Shown: in pieces, positions 7,950 to 16,365 of the stretch
How the letters are laid out: each line of letters begins with the position of its first letter
Numbering within the stretch: position 1 is the stretch's first letter
Assembly: GCA_964457925.1 (NCBI GenBank)
Contig: CAYWGH010000021.1
Span: 1-64,000, forward strand
Length of the DNA: 64,000 nucleotides
Source of the DNA: Coneutiohabitans sp964457925
Lineage (GTDB): Bacteria; Zhuqueibacterota; Zhuqueibacteria; Zhuqueibacterales; Zhuqueibacteraceae
Direction: 5' to 3'
The notes under the pieces: model-generated
What the model was told of the DNA's origin: nothing
What the model saw: the letters and a program-made list of their open reading frames with translations, nothing else
The model's database searches: none
Made by a program: the position numbers and the translations under genes

Positions 7950-9197
7950 ATGATCGCCGAAGTTATCGCGATCGGCGATGAATTACTCATCGGCCAGATT
8001 GTCAATACCAACGCTGCATGGCTGGGCGAGCAGCTCAGCATGCTCGGCATTCCCATGCGCTACGCGACCACCGTGGGTGATCAGTACGACGACATTACGA
8101 GCTGCCTGCAACTCGCCTGGTCGCGTGCGGATATCATTCTGCTCACCGGCGGGCTTGGCCCAACGCACGATGATATCACCAAAAAAGTGGTGGCGGACTT
8201 TTTCAGCGCCGGCGAGATGGCAACGGATGAAAGAGTTTTGCAGCATGTCAAAGATCTGTTTGCCAAGCGCGGTATGATGATGTCGCCAATCAACCTCGCG
8301 CAAGCGCAGGTGCCGGCGGGCGCGAAAGTGTTGTGGAATGAATTCGGCACTGCGCCAGGCCTGCTCTTTGAAAAAGATGATAAATACTGCGTGGTGATGC
8401 CGGGAGTGCCGGCGGAGATGAAAAACATTTTCACCGGCCCATTGCTGCCAATTTTGCGCGAATCCGCCGGCGGCGCCATCATTCGCCACCGCACGATTCG
8501 AACTTTTGGCATTGCCGAATCCGCGCTTGCCGAAATTTTATCGCCCATTTCCGAATTGGAACGTTTCGGAAAAATCGCCTTTCTGCCCAGCTACACCGGC
8601 GTCAACGTTCGCATCTCGGTGACGAGCCGCGCGAATGCGGAAGCACAGGAGGCGATCCGGCAAGCGGAAGCCATTATCCAAACAAAAGCGGGCAAATATG
8701 TTTATGGCTACGACAACGAAACGCTGGAAGAGATCATCGGCAGAAAGCTGCGCGCGAAACAGGCAACTCTCGCGGTCGCGGAATCCTGCACCGGCGGCTT
8801 GATTGCCAATCGCCTCACCAACATTTCCGGCAGCTCGGAATATTTCGAGCGCGGGTTCGTCACCTATAGCAACGCCGCGAAAATCGCGCTGTTGCGCGTG
8901 CCCGAGCAGGTGATCGCCGAACATGGCGCTGTGAGTGAAGCATGCGCGCGCGCAATGGCCTCGGGTGTGCGAGAAGTCAGCGGAACGACCTACGGGCTTG
9001 CGACAACCGGCATCGCCGGCCCCACCGGCGGAACAGCGGAAAAACCGGTCGGCCTGGTTTGGGTTGCGGTTGCCTCGCCGCAAAGAATTGGCGCGAAGAG
9101 CATTGTTTTTTCAACCGATCGCTTGATCAACAAAGAACGTTTCAGCTCGTTTGCGCTGGGCTTGCTTTACCGCGTGTTGCAGCAGGAAAACTCATGA
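7950..9197 (+). CDS. cinA: CinA-like protein (nicotinamide-nucleotide amidase / ADP-ribose pyrophosphatase)
   Basis: This is a two-domain pyridine-nucleotide salvage enzyme. The N-terminal MoaB/MogA-like domain (about 1-170) has IGDELLIGQIVNTNAAW and TGGLGPTHDD. The C-terminal CinA deamidase domain has AVAESCTGGLIANRLT, GFVTYSNAAK and the late TTGIAGPTGG motif. It is 415 residues, the normal full-length form. The ATG at 7950 follows AAGGATCTCAA. Its last codons overlap the next gene by ATGA, so thpR is translationally coupled. Confidence 0.95.
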   Translation: MIAEVIAIGDELLIGQIVNTNAAWLGEQLSMLGIPMRYATTVGDQYDDITSCLQLAWSRADIILLTGGLGPTHDDITKKVVADFFSAGEMATDERVLQHVKDLFAKRGMMMSPINLAQAQVPAGAKVLWNEFGTAPGLLFEKDDKYCVVMPGVPAEMKNIFTGPLLPILRESAGGAIIRHRTIRTFGIAESALAEILSPISELERFGKIAFLPSYTGVNVRISVTSRANAEAQEAIRQAEAIIQTKAGKYVYGYDNETLEEIIGRKLRAKQATLAVAESCTGGLIANRLTNISGSSEYFERGFVTYSNAAKIALLRVPEQVIAEHGAVSEACARAMASGVREVSGTTYGLATTGIAGPTGGTAEKPVGLVWVAVASPQRIGAKSIVFSTDRLINKERFSSFALGLLYRVLQQENS

Positions 9198-9778
9198 GTG
9201 AATCGCTGCGGCTCTTCATAGCCCTGGAGCTTTCGCAAGCGGTCAAAACGGCGCTGGCCGAATATGTTGCGCCGTTGCAGACACTAGCCCGCGGCGTGCG
9301 TTGGGTGAGGGCTGAAAACGTTCATATCACACTCAAGTTCTTGGGCGATACGCCGAAAATCAAACTTGCAGCGATTCAAGAGGCTTTGGCAATTATTTGC
9401 CGGGATTTTGCTCCGCTTACAATTGAGATTGCCGGCGCCGGCGTTTTTCCGAACGCGCGCCGCCCACAGGTTTTGTGGGTGGGATTGCATGACGCCTCGG
9501 GGCAACTCGGCAAACTTGCACAAGAAATCGATGCACGCCTGCATCAACTTGGATTTCCACGGGAGACACGGCCCTTCTCGCCGCATGTAACGATCGGCCG
9601 AGTGCGCGACGCCCGCATTGACGCTGTAACGAAAGAAATGCTGGAACATCCTTATCCGTCGCATAAGATGATTTGCCCGGAATGCACGTTAATGCAAAGC
9701 GAATTGCACCGCACCGGATCAATTTATACGCCGGTGCAGAAATTCAAATTTGGATATGACAAGCTCAAAGTTGGTTAA
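9194..9778 (+). CDS. thpR: RNA 2',3'-cyclic phosphodiesterase (LigT/ThpR family)
   Basis: A member of the 2H phosphoesterase family that opens 2',3'-cyclic phosphates on RNA ends. The two catalytic HxTx motifs are present: H44-I-T46-L and H131-V-T133-I. The protein has 194 residues, with N-terminal LRLFIALEL as in the family. The ATG at 9194 overlaps the cinA stop (ATGA). The cinA-thpR-recA order is common in diverse bacteria. Confidence 0.94.
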   Translation: MSESLRLFIALELSQAVKTALAEYVAPLQTLARGVRWVRAENVHITLKFLGDTPKIKLAAIQEALAIICRDFAPLTIEIAGAGVFPNARRPQVLWVGLHDASGQLGKLAQEIDARLHQLGFPRETRPFSPHVTIGRVRDARIDAVTKEMLEHPYPSHKMICPECTLMQSELHRTGSIYTPVQKFKFGYDKLKVG

Positions 9779-9806
9779 TTTTGAGTAACCGAGGGAGTTT
9801 ATCATC

Positions 9807-9914
9807 TTGGCTATGTCAAATTCACCGCTGAAAGGCAGAGTTCGCTGGGAATTCTAATAAATCTTACTCTGCGATCTCCGCGCCACTGCGGTGATTTTTG
9901 GAATGTGACTCAAT
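9807..9914 (+). repeat. Dispersed 107-110 bp MITE-like repeat, copy 1
   Basis: The left end TTGGCTATGTCAAATTCACC is an imperfect inverted repeat of the right end (GGTGATTTTTGGAATGTGACTCAA). Inside is a second symmetry, CACCGC...GCGGTG, and the blocks GGCAGAGTTCGCTG and TACTCTGCGA. Other copies are at 25345-25453, 52497-52606 and 57963-58072, all in the same orientation. This copy resembles the last most closely. Confidence 0.75.
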
Positions 9915-9936
9915 CGATTTATGAGCACGGCAAAAA

Positions 9937-10104
9937 ATGGAAGCCGAACAATTGCTCAAGAAATTGCGGGACAATTTTTCCATCGAAGATATTCAGTATC
10001 TTTATGTTTTGGAAAAGATCCGCAAAGGCCTGACATTCGCCGACACGGAAAAAACTCTTCTCAAAAAAGCTGAAAAACAATCAGGCAAATGGTTTATCAA
10101 GTAA
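9937..10104 (+). CDS. Small putative antitoxin upstream of a ParE-like toxin remnant
   Basis: A 55-residue open frame begins ATG-GAA-GCC (MEAEQLLKKLRDNFS) and ends FIK. It is rich in K, E and L and predicted helical, with no family signature I recognise. It stops 1 base before the ATG of a RelE/ParE-type toxin frame, the usual antitoxin-first order, and that position is the main reason for the call. It begins 23 bases after a MITE-like repeat. No strong ribosome binding site is seen. Confidence 0.5.
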   Translation: MEAEQLLKKLRDNFSIEDIQYLYVLEKIRKGLTFADTEKTLLKKAEKQSGKWFIK

Positions 10105-10105
10105 A

Positions 10106-10400
10106 ATGATCTGGCGAGGCGTGCTCCGACGCCGAAGAAATTGCTCAATTTATTGCTCGAGATTCTTCACGCTGCGCGGGAATCGTCGTTGAAAAAAATC
10201 TCGAGGCAACATGGCAACTGGAGCAGTTTCCACGCGCTGGACGCAAGGCGCCGGAATTAAACGAAGAAAACATGCGTGAGCTTTTTGTTTATGATGATTG
10301 CATTATCTATCGTATCCAGAATGAACTTGTGGCAATTGTAGCCGTCATTCACGGCAAGCGTTTACTAAAAGACCTATTGACTGACAATATTAACGAATAA
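10106..10400 (+). pseudogene. RelE/ParE-family toxin, frameshifted
   Basis: From 10116 a frame reads EACSDAEEIAQFIARDSSR, then FPRAGRKAPELNEENMRELF, YDDCIIYRI and AVIHGKRLL. These are the conserved blocks of ParE-type toxins, which act on DNA gyrase or mRNA. This frame has no start codon and is preceded by TGA at 10107. The ATG at 10106 (MIW) is in another frame, one base out. Removing one base near 10115 would join MIW to EACSDAEEIA and restore a protein of about 97 residues. It is either a real inactivating frameshift or a consensus error. The end lies 33 bases before recA. Confidence 0.75.
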
Positions 10401-10433
10401 CTTAACACCTCAACTTCGCTGGAGGGAGGACTC

Positions 10434-11513
10434 GTGGACAAGAATGAAAAGTTAAAGGCGCTGGACAACGCCATTCAACAGATCGACCGGCAATTCGGCA
10501 AAGGCTCAGTTATGAAGCTGGGCGACGAGCGCGCCAAAGTTCAAATAGATATCATTCCCACCGGCTCGATTTCGCTCGATGCCGCCCTGGGCATCGGCGG
10601 CGTGCCGCGCGGCCGCATCGTCGAAATTTTTGGGCCGGAATCGAGCGGCAAAACCACGCTGGCGTTGCACATCATTGCTGAAGCGCAAAAGCTCGGCGGG
10701 GTGGCCGCTTTCATCGACGCGGAACATGCGCTCGATGCAGCTTATGCGAAAAAACTCGGCGTCGATGTCGACAACCTGATCGTCTCGCAGCCCGACACCG
10801 GCGAGCAGGCGCTCGAGATCACCGAGACGCTGGTGCGCAGCGGCGCGCTGGACGTCGTCGTGATCGACTCGGTTGCCGCGCTGGTTCCCAAAGCCGAAAT
10901 CGAAGGTGAGATGGGCGACGCGCAAATGGGTTTGCAGGCGCGTCTGATGAGCCAGGCCATGCGCAAGCTCGCGGGCGCCATCAGCCGGACGAATGTTTGC
11001 GTGGTCTTCATCAATCAAATTCGCGAGAAAATCGGCGTGCTTTTTGGCAGTCCGGAGACAACCACCGGCGGGCGCGCGCTCAAATTCTACGCCTCGGTAC
11101 GATTGGATGTGCGCCGCATCGCCTCGATTAAAGACGGCGAAAACGTCACCGGCAACCGCACCAAAGTCAAAGTTGTGAAAAATAAAGTCGCGCCGCCATT
11201 CAAAGAAGCAGAATTCGATTTGATGTACGGCACCGGCATTTCTTCCGAAGGTGATCTTGCGGATTTGGCGATCAATCTTAAATTGATTGAAAAAAGCGGC
11301 ACATGGTTTACCGTCGGCGAAGAACGTATGCAAGGCCGCGAGAATCTCAAGAAGTATTTGATTGAAAATCCTGAGGTGATGAAGAATCTTGAGATGAAAG
11401 TGCGCAAGGCCGTGGGTTTAATCAAGGAAGAGACGCCCGCCGCCGCAAACGATGCAGCTAAATCCTCCAAGCCGGCAGCAGCAACACCAGCGCCGGCAGC
11501 AGCCAAGAAATAA
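10434..11513 (+). CDS. recA: Recombinase RecA
   Basis: RecA forms filaments on single-stranded DNA, exchanges strands and triggers SOS repressor cleavage. The 359-residue protein has Walker A GPESSGKT at 67-74, the VVVIDSVAALVPKAEIEGEMG block, loop L1/L2 residues (QARLMSQAMRKLAG, NQIREKIGVLFGSPETTTGG) and an Ala/Pro-rich C-tail. The GTG start at 10434 has a very strong GGAGGGAGGA 3-4 bases upstream. A weak promoter-like TTGACT/TAACTT pair lies across the end of the toxin remnant. No SOS box could be recognised, because the LexA motif of this lineage is unknown to me. recX follows. Confidence 0.98.
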   Translation: MDKNEKLKALDNAIQQIDRQFGKGSVMKLGDERAKVQIDIIPTGSISLDAALGIGGVPRGRIVEIFGPESSGKTTLALHIIAEAQKLGGVAAFIDAEHALDAAYAKKLGVDVDNLIVSQPDTGEQALEITETLVRSGALDVVVIDSVAALVPKAEIEGEMGDAQMGLQARLMSQAMRKLAGAISRTNVCVVFINQIREKIGVLFGSPETTTGGRALKFYASVRLDVRRIASIKDGENVTGNRTKVKVVKNKVAPPFKEAEFDLMYGTGISSEGDLADLAINLKLIEKSGTWFTVGEERMQGRENLKKYLIENPEVMKNLEMKVRKAVGLIKEETPAAANDAAKSSKPAAATPAPAAAKK

Positions 11514-11521
11514 TTTGTTGC

Positions 11522-11540
11522 GCGACGGCTTGGCCGTCGC
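11522..11540. repeat. GGCTTGGCC-core hairpin, copy 1
   Basis: The perfect hairpin GCGACGGC-TTG-GCCGTCGC lies 9 bases after the recA stop. It shares the GGCTTGGCC centre with hairpins at 11568-11586 and 17228-17248, while the outer stem bases differ and stay paired. It could terminate recA transcription, but the T run after it is broken. Confidence 0.65.
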
Positions 11541-11567
11541 TTGAGTTTGGTTTTTGAACGTGTGAGA

Positions 11568-11586
11568 GCAGCGGCTTGGCCGCTGC
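11568..11586. repeat. GGCTTGGCC-core hairpin, copy 2
   Basis: The perfect hairpin GCAGCGGC-TTG-GCCGCTGC lies between recA and the preferred recX start. Compared with copy 1 the outer stem pairs are exchanged in a compensatory way. Its place argues that the long upstream extension of the recX frame is not translated. Confidence 0.65.
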
Positions 11587-11621
11587 CTGCTGAAGATGCC
11601 TTGAAAACTCAAGAATCAGCA

Positions 11622-12158
11622 ATGGATTCTGCGGGAGCCGGTCAGGCCGAGTTGTTTGAGCCAGGCGATCGCGAAGAACAGAATTACAAATCGGCTTTGA
11701 CCAAAGCCTATCGTTTGCTGTCTTATCGCAGCCGCAGCGAAAAAGAATTGCACGATGCGCTGCAAAAATCCGGTTTCGCAGAAGAAACCGTGGCCGCCGT
11801 GCTGGCGGAATGCAAACGGCAGCGCTACCTCGATGACGCCGGCTTTGCGCGAGCGTTCATTCAAAGTCGCATCCGCAACCGCCCGATGGGGCGCGAGCGG
11901 CTCGCACTCGAATTGAAGCAAAAAGGCATCGACGCGGAGACACTGCAAGCGGCGCTTGATGAAATTTTCACCGCAGATGCCGTTGTTTCCCTGGCCGATC
12001 AGCTTGCCGGAAAGCAACGCAAAAAGCTCGCAACACTGCCGCCGCGGAAAGCACTGCAAAAACTCGCTGATTTTCTACGGCGCCGCGGCTTCGATTGGGA
12101 GACGATTCAGGCGACGCAATTGTGGAAAGAGTTGATCGGTAGTAACAATGATGAATGA
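11622..12158 (+). CDS. recX: Regulatory protein RecX
   Basis: RecX binds and caps RecA filaments and modulates recombination. With the ATG at 11622 the protein has 178 residues. It is mostly helical with three-helix repeats typical of RecX: AYRLLSYRSRSEKELHDALQ, YLDDAGFARAFIQSRI and LALELKQKGIDAETLQAAL. The open frame extends to 11541, but that part covers a repeat hairpin, so the start at 11622 is preferred although no strong ribosome binding site is visible. It lies directly downstream of recA, the usual place. Confidence 0.9.
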   Translation: MDSAGAGQAELFEPGDREEQNYKSALTKAYRLLSYRSRSEKELHDALQKSGFAEETVAAVLAECKRQRYLDDAGFARAFIQSRIRNRPMGRERLALELKQKGIDAETLQAALDEIFTADAVVSLADQLAGKQRKKLATLPPRKALQKLADFLRRRGFDWETIQATQLWKELIGSNNDE

Positions 12159-12235
12159 GATGTGCTTTTTGTCGCGATAAGGCGAATGCATAATTCCTAA
12201 TCCGTGACAAATCGAATTGTGAGGGAGGTGGGGCG

Positions 12236-12495
12236 ATGAGCGGAAGTCATCCGGACAATCAGAAGGAAGTTTATAAATTCTGGCTTGGTTTCTTTGAAAA
12301 AGTTACCGTGCTAATTGTAGCTGCTGTGATCTTTCCGAGCATTGTTGGGCAACTAAAATTTCCGGTCACCTTGACAATTGGCTGGACAGCGTCGTGCTGG
12401 TTCTGCTTGTGATCATGTCGTTACTCAGCAGCAGCATCTGGCATTTGCCGAAAGCAGATGAACGAAAGGAGAGCAGCCTTGGCCATGACCAATGA
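12236..12495 (+). pseudogene. Small membrane protein, apparently frameshifted
   Basis: An ATG at 12236 with a strong GGGAGG upstream opens a frame reading MSGSHPDNQKEVYKFWLGFF, then a hydrophobic VLIVAAVIFPSI. It breaks off at TGA 12410 after 58 residues with an unlikely end (ASCWFCL). From 12382 another frame continues plausibly as LDSVVLVLLVIMSLLSSSIW plus a charged tail to TGA at 12493. Together they look like one small two-helix membrane protein split by an indel. The family is not recognised. Confidence 0.45.
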
Positions 12496-12592
12496 AATCG
12501 GTTTTACCATCATGATAGTGATGGCAGCCCTTACCGGCATCTATATCGTGTGATGGACACGCCGGGAAGAACGAAAAAACAGAAACAAGTGA
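12485..12592 (+). pseudogene. Tiny single-pass membrane protein with in-frame TGA
   Basis: The ATG at 12485 encodes MTNEIGFTIMIVMAALTGIY followed by IV and a TGA at 12551. The same frame continues WTRREERKNRNK to TGA at 12590, which is the positively charged tail expected after one transmembrane helix. A point mutation to TGA in a 35-residue protein is the simplest reading. It overlaps the end of the preceding small gene. Function unknown. Confidence 0.4.
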
Positions 12593-12605
12593 ATCGCGCG
12601 AGTAA

Positions 12606-12779
12606 GACCAGGTTTATACCGCCGATGTGCAGGAATTGCCGGGTTGCATCGCCCATGGCAAGACGCATGAATCAGCGCTTAAGAATGTAAAACGCGCCAT
12701 TCGGCTGTGGCTGGATACCGCCGAAGAATTCGGCGATCCCATTCCGAAGCCGAAGGGACGACGTTTGATGTTGGCATAA
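12606..12779 (+). pseudogene. HicB-type antitoxin remnant
   Basis: The frame DQVYTADVQELPGCIAHGKT continues with HESALKNV, AIRLWLDTAEEFGDPIPKPK and GRRLMLA. This matches the partial RNase H-like fold of HicB antitoxins and their usual C-terminal end. A TAA at 12603 precedes it, so the first beta strand with the start codon is lost. A GTG at 12627 could give a 50-residue product. No HicA toxin gene is present next to it. It ends 35 bases before alaS. Confidence 0.65.
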
Positions 12780-12814
12780 TTACATTTTTCGAAACAAATA
12801 ACCCAGGAAGTTCT

Positions 12815-15418
12815 ATGAAGTCCAAAGTCGTACGGCAATCTTTTCTCGATTTTTTCAAGCGTCACGGGCATACCATCGTCCCCTCTGCGCCGGTGGTGCC
12901 GCTGGACGACCCCACGCTGCTGTTCACCAACGCCGGCATGAATCAATTCAAGAATATTTTCCTCGGCACCGAGCAGCGCGATTACAAGCGCGCCGCGGAT
13001 ACGCAAAAGTGCATTCGCGTAAGCGGCAAGCACAACGATCTCGAAGACGTCGGCTTCGATACCTATCATCACACATTTTTCGAGATGCTCGGCAACTGGT
13101 CGTTCGGCGACTATTACAAAGCTGAAGCCATCGAATGGGCCTGGGAATTGCTCACCAAAGAATGGGGCCTGCCGAAAGATCGCCTTTATGCCACGGTTTA
13201 CAAAACCGACGATGAGGCTGCGACGTGGTGGCGGAAAATAGCCGGGCTGCCCGGCGAACGCATCCAACGCTTTGGCGAAAAAGACAATTTTTGGGAAATG
13301 GGCGATACCGGCCCGTGCGGACCGTGCTCGGAGATTCACATTGACCTCACGCCCGACAAATCCGGCGCCGCCCTGGTGAATGCCGGCGACCCGCGCGTGA
13401 TGGAAATCTGGAATCTCGTTTTCATTCAATACAATCGCGAGCCGGATAAATCGCTTAAAGAACTGCCCGCCAAACACGTTGACACCGGCATGGGCTTTGA
13501 GCGCGTGCTCGCCGTGCTCAACAAAGTCAATTCGAATTATGATACCGATCTCTTCACGCCCATTATCGACACGATCGCCGGGCTTACCGGCAAAGGCTAT
13601 GACTTTGAAAACGGCATGCCGCATCGCGTGCTTGCGGATCACATTCGCTGCCTGGCGTTTGCCATTTGCGACGGCGCGCTGCCTTCAAACGAAGGCCGGG
13701 GTTACGTCTTGCGCCGCATTCTCCGCCGCGCGGCGCGGTTTGGCCGTAAGCTTGGCATGCACGAGCCGTTTTTCTACAAACTCGTCACACCGCTGGTGGA
13801 TATCATGGGCGACATGTTTACGGAGTTGAAAGAAAAACACGAATACCTTGCGCGCGTGATCAAGGCTGAGGAAGAAAGTTTCAATCACACGCTCGATCGC
13901 GGCCTTGAAATTTTCGGCGGCATCGTCACGAAGCTGGACAAAGAAAAGACGAGGCAAATTTCCGGCGAAGACGCCTTTCGTTTATACGACACCTACGGTT
14001 TTCCGCTCGATCTCACGCAACTGATGGCGCGTGAGCGCGAGTTGACGGTTGATGAAGCCGGGTTCAACGCCGCGATGGAGGTGCAAAAAAACAAATCGCG
14101 CGAAGCGGGCAAGTGGGACTATCACGTCAGCCTCAAACCCGATGATTGGCGCGAATTGACGCGCGGCACGGCGTCGCGCTTCGTGGGTTATACCGATCTT
14201 GAAATTCAATCCGAGATTCGGCGCTGCCATCAGGATGGCGATCACGTCGTGCTGACCCTCTCCGACACGCCGTTTTATGCAGAATCCGGCGGGCAGGTTG
14301 GCGACAAAGGCCGGCTGGAGGGCGAAGGCTTTGCGATCGAGATTGCCGATGTACAAAAAGTCGGATCGCATATCGCACACATTGGCCGGCTGCTGCATGG
14401 CAAAATTGAAAACCCGCGCGTGCTTGCGAAAGTCGATGCCCGATTACGGCTCGATACGGCACGCAATCACACCGCGACCCATTTGCTGCATCGCGCCCTG
14501 CGCGACACGGTGGGCAATCACGTCTCGCAAGCCGGCTCGCTCGTGGCGCCCGAGCGTTTGCGTTTCGATGTGACGCATTTCGAGCGCATCACACCCGCGC
14601 AGCTCGAAGATATCGAAGGCATCGTGAACGAACACATTCGCGCGGATCTGGAGATCACTACGACGCAGATGCCCTACGATGAAGCGCGCAAGCTCGGCGC
14701 CATGGCGATTTTTGAAGAGAAATACGGCGACATCGTGCGCGTCGTGAAAATCGGTGATTTTTCACTGGAGCTTTGCGGCGGAACGCATTTGCAGCACACC
14801 GGTGAAGCCGGTGTGTTTTCGCTGTTGAATGAATCCTCCGCGGCCGCCGGCATTCGCCGGTTGGAAGCGGCCACCGGCCGCAGCGCGGAGCTGTTGATCC
14901 GCAAAGAACGGCGCGTTACCGACGAATTGCGCGCGCTGTTGAACAGCACCGAAGACGATCTCACCGCGCGCGTGCAGCAATTGCTGGAAGAACGCAAGAA
15001 CTTGGAGCGCGAGTTGCGCCAGCTTCGCCTGATATTGACGCAACAGGAAATCGTGGCGCTGGCAAACCGCGCAACGCCGCTAAATGGATTTCGCTTCATT
15101 TCGGCGAAGGTCGAAGCGAGCAACAGCGAAGAGCTTAAGCAAATGGGCGACACGCTGCGCGAAAAGCTCGGCAGCGGGGTGGGCGTGCTTGCAGCGGTGA
15201 TGGATGGCAAACTTTCGTTTGCGTGCGTCGTGACCGACGATCTCATTCAGAATAAAAAATTGAAAGCCGGCGAGATTGTGAAGCGGGTGGCGGCGATCGC
15301 CGGCGGTTCCGGCGGCGGCCGGCCGCATCTGGCGCTTGCCGGCGGCAAAGACGTGCAGCGCCTGCAAGAGGCGCTGGATCAAGTACCCCAAATCCTTCAG
15401 GAGATGACCAATCGCTAA
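12815..15418 (+). CDS. alaS: Alanine--tRNA ligase
   Basis: AlaRS is a class II synthetase that charges tRNA-Ala and edits mis-attached Ser and Gly. The protein has 867 residues. It has the catalytic domain (RQSFLDFFKRHGHTIVPSAP, TFFEMLGNWSFGDYYK), the editing domain with HTATHLLH and C-x3-H in LCGGTHLQHTGE, and a coiled-coil plus C-Ala domain (GGSGGGRPHLALAGG). The ATG at 12815 follows AGGAAG and gives the family's normal N-terminus; upstream in-frame codons run over the HicB remnant. The recA-recX-alaS order is conserved in many bacteria. Confidence 0.97.
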   Translation: MKSKVVRQSFLDFFKRHGHTIVPSAPVVPLDDPTLLFTNAGMNQFKNIFLGTEQRDYKRAADTQKCIRVSGKHNDLEDVGFDTYHHTFFEMLGNWSFGDYYKAEAIEWAWELLTKEWGLPKDRLYATVYKTDDEAATWWRKIAGLPGERIQRFGEKDNFWEMGDTGPCGPCSEIHIDLTPDKSGAALVNAGDPRVMEIWNLVFIQYNREPDKSLKELPAKHVDTGMGFERVLAVLNKVNSNYDTDLFTPIIDTIAGLTGKGYDFENGMPHRVLADHIRCLAFAICDGALPSNEGRGYVLRRILRRAARFGRKLGMHEPFFYKLVTPLVDIMGDMFTELKEKHEYLARVIKAEEESFNHTLDRGLEIFGGIVTKLDKEKTRQISGEDAFRLYDTYGFPLDLTQLMARERELTVDEAGFNAAMEVQKNKSREAGKWDYHVSLKPDDWRELTRGTASRFVGYTDLEIQSEIRRCHQDGDHVVLTLSDTPFYAESGGQVGDKGRLEGEGFAIEIADVQKVGSHIAHIGRLLHGKIENPRVLAKVDARLRLDTARNHTATHLLHRALRDTVGNHVSQAGSLVAPERLRFDVTHFERITPAQLEDIEGIVNEHIRADLEITTTQMPYDEARKLGAMAIFEEKYGDIVRVVKIGDFSLELCGGTHLQHTGEAGVFSLLNESSAAAGIRRLEAATGRSAELLIRKERRVTDELRALLNSTEDDLTARVQQLLEERKNLERELRQLRLILTQQEIVALANRATPLNGFRFISAKVEASNSEELKQMGDTLREKLGSGVGVLAAVMDGKLSFACVVTDDLIQNKKLKAGEIVKRVAAIAGGSGGGRPHLALAGGKDVQRLQEALDQVPQILQEMTNR

Positions 15419-15488
15419 GCCAGCCGCATCTCAAGCGACAAGTGGCAGCGCGACGATTGCTCACGATAAAGCTCTGGCGCGCGACGGC

Positions 15489-16271
15489 GTGTGGCGCAAA
15501 CAAGCGGGCAAACACCGGGTTTTCGAACATCTCTTGTCCGTGCGTGAAAACAACGGCGCCGGTTACTTCGTCCTGCTCGATCCTGACAAATGGGAATTCG
15601 GCCAGCTCGCACCGATGGCATCTGTCGCGGCGGAGGCCGGCGCAGACGCGATTCTCATCGGCAGCAGTATGCTCTTGCATCCGCGTTTCGATGACTGCGT
15701 GCTCGCGATTCGTAACGCGATTGATATTCCCTGCCTGCTTTTTCCCGGCAGCACGATTCAGCTTTCCCGCCATGCGGATGCGGTTTTGTTTCTCTCGCTG
15801 GTGAGCGGCAGAAATGCGAATTACCTCATTGGCGAACAAGTCAAAGCCGCGCCGTTAATCCGCGATCTCGGCTTGGAATCCATTGCCACCGGCTACATGT
15901 TGATCGAGTCGGGCCGCATGACTTCGGCGGAATACATGAGCAACACCCGCCCGATTCCGCATGACAAGCATGACATTGCCAAAGCGACCGCGCTCGCGGC
16001 GCAATATCTCGGCATGCAATGGGTTTATCTCGAAGCGGGCAGCGGTGCAGAGCATGCGATTTCACCGGAAATGATCGCCGCCGTCGCAAGTTATGTTGAT
16101 GTTCCCATCATCGCCGGCGGCGGCATTCGCACGCCCGCACAGGCCGCGCAATGTGTTACGGCGGGCGCCTCGTTTGTGGTCACCGGAAATGTTTTGGAAA
16201 ACTCGGGCGCATCGACGATGATGCGTGATTTTGCCGATGCCATTCATCAGGCGAACCGCCCGGGCCCATAA
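15489..16271 (+). CDS. Geranylgeranylglyceryl-phosphate synthase family protein (PcrB/GGGPS)
   Basis: The family joins a polyprenyl diphosphate to glycerol 1-phosphate, the first ether-lipid step in Archaea; PcrB of Firmicutes is a bacterial relative. The 260-residue TIM barrel shows YFVLLDPDKWEF at the N-terminus, ADAILIGSSM, the signature GYMLIESGRMTSAEYMSNTRPIP (residues split here as SGRMTS and SNTRPIP), YLEAGSGAEH, and the phosphate-binding PIIAGGGIRTPAQA and VVTGNVLE. A GTG start at 15489 leaves a normal N-terminus. It follows alaS by 70 bases. Chain-length preference cannot be told from sequence by eye. Confidence 0.9.
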   Translation: MWRKQAGKHRVFEHLLSVRENNGAGYFVLLDPDKWEFGQLAPMASVAAEAGADAILIGSSMLLHPRFDDCVLAIRNAIDIPCLLFPGSTIQLSRHADAVLFLSLVSGRNANYLIGEQVKAAPLIRDLGLESIATGYMLIESGRMTSAEYMSNTRPIPHDKHDIAKATALAAQYLGMQWVYLEAGSGAEHAISPEMIAAVASYVDVPIIAGGGIRTPAQAAQCVTAGASFVVTGNVLENSGASTMMRDFADAIHQANRPGP

Positions 16272-16365
16272 GGCTTTTTCACCGCGGTTTTATCCCGTTT
16301 GAGCACAGGCATGCGCCGCGAATTTGCCCATAACTATTTCAGGAAGTTTCCATTCAGGACAAATA

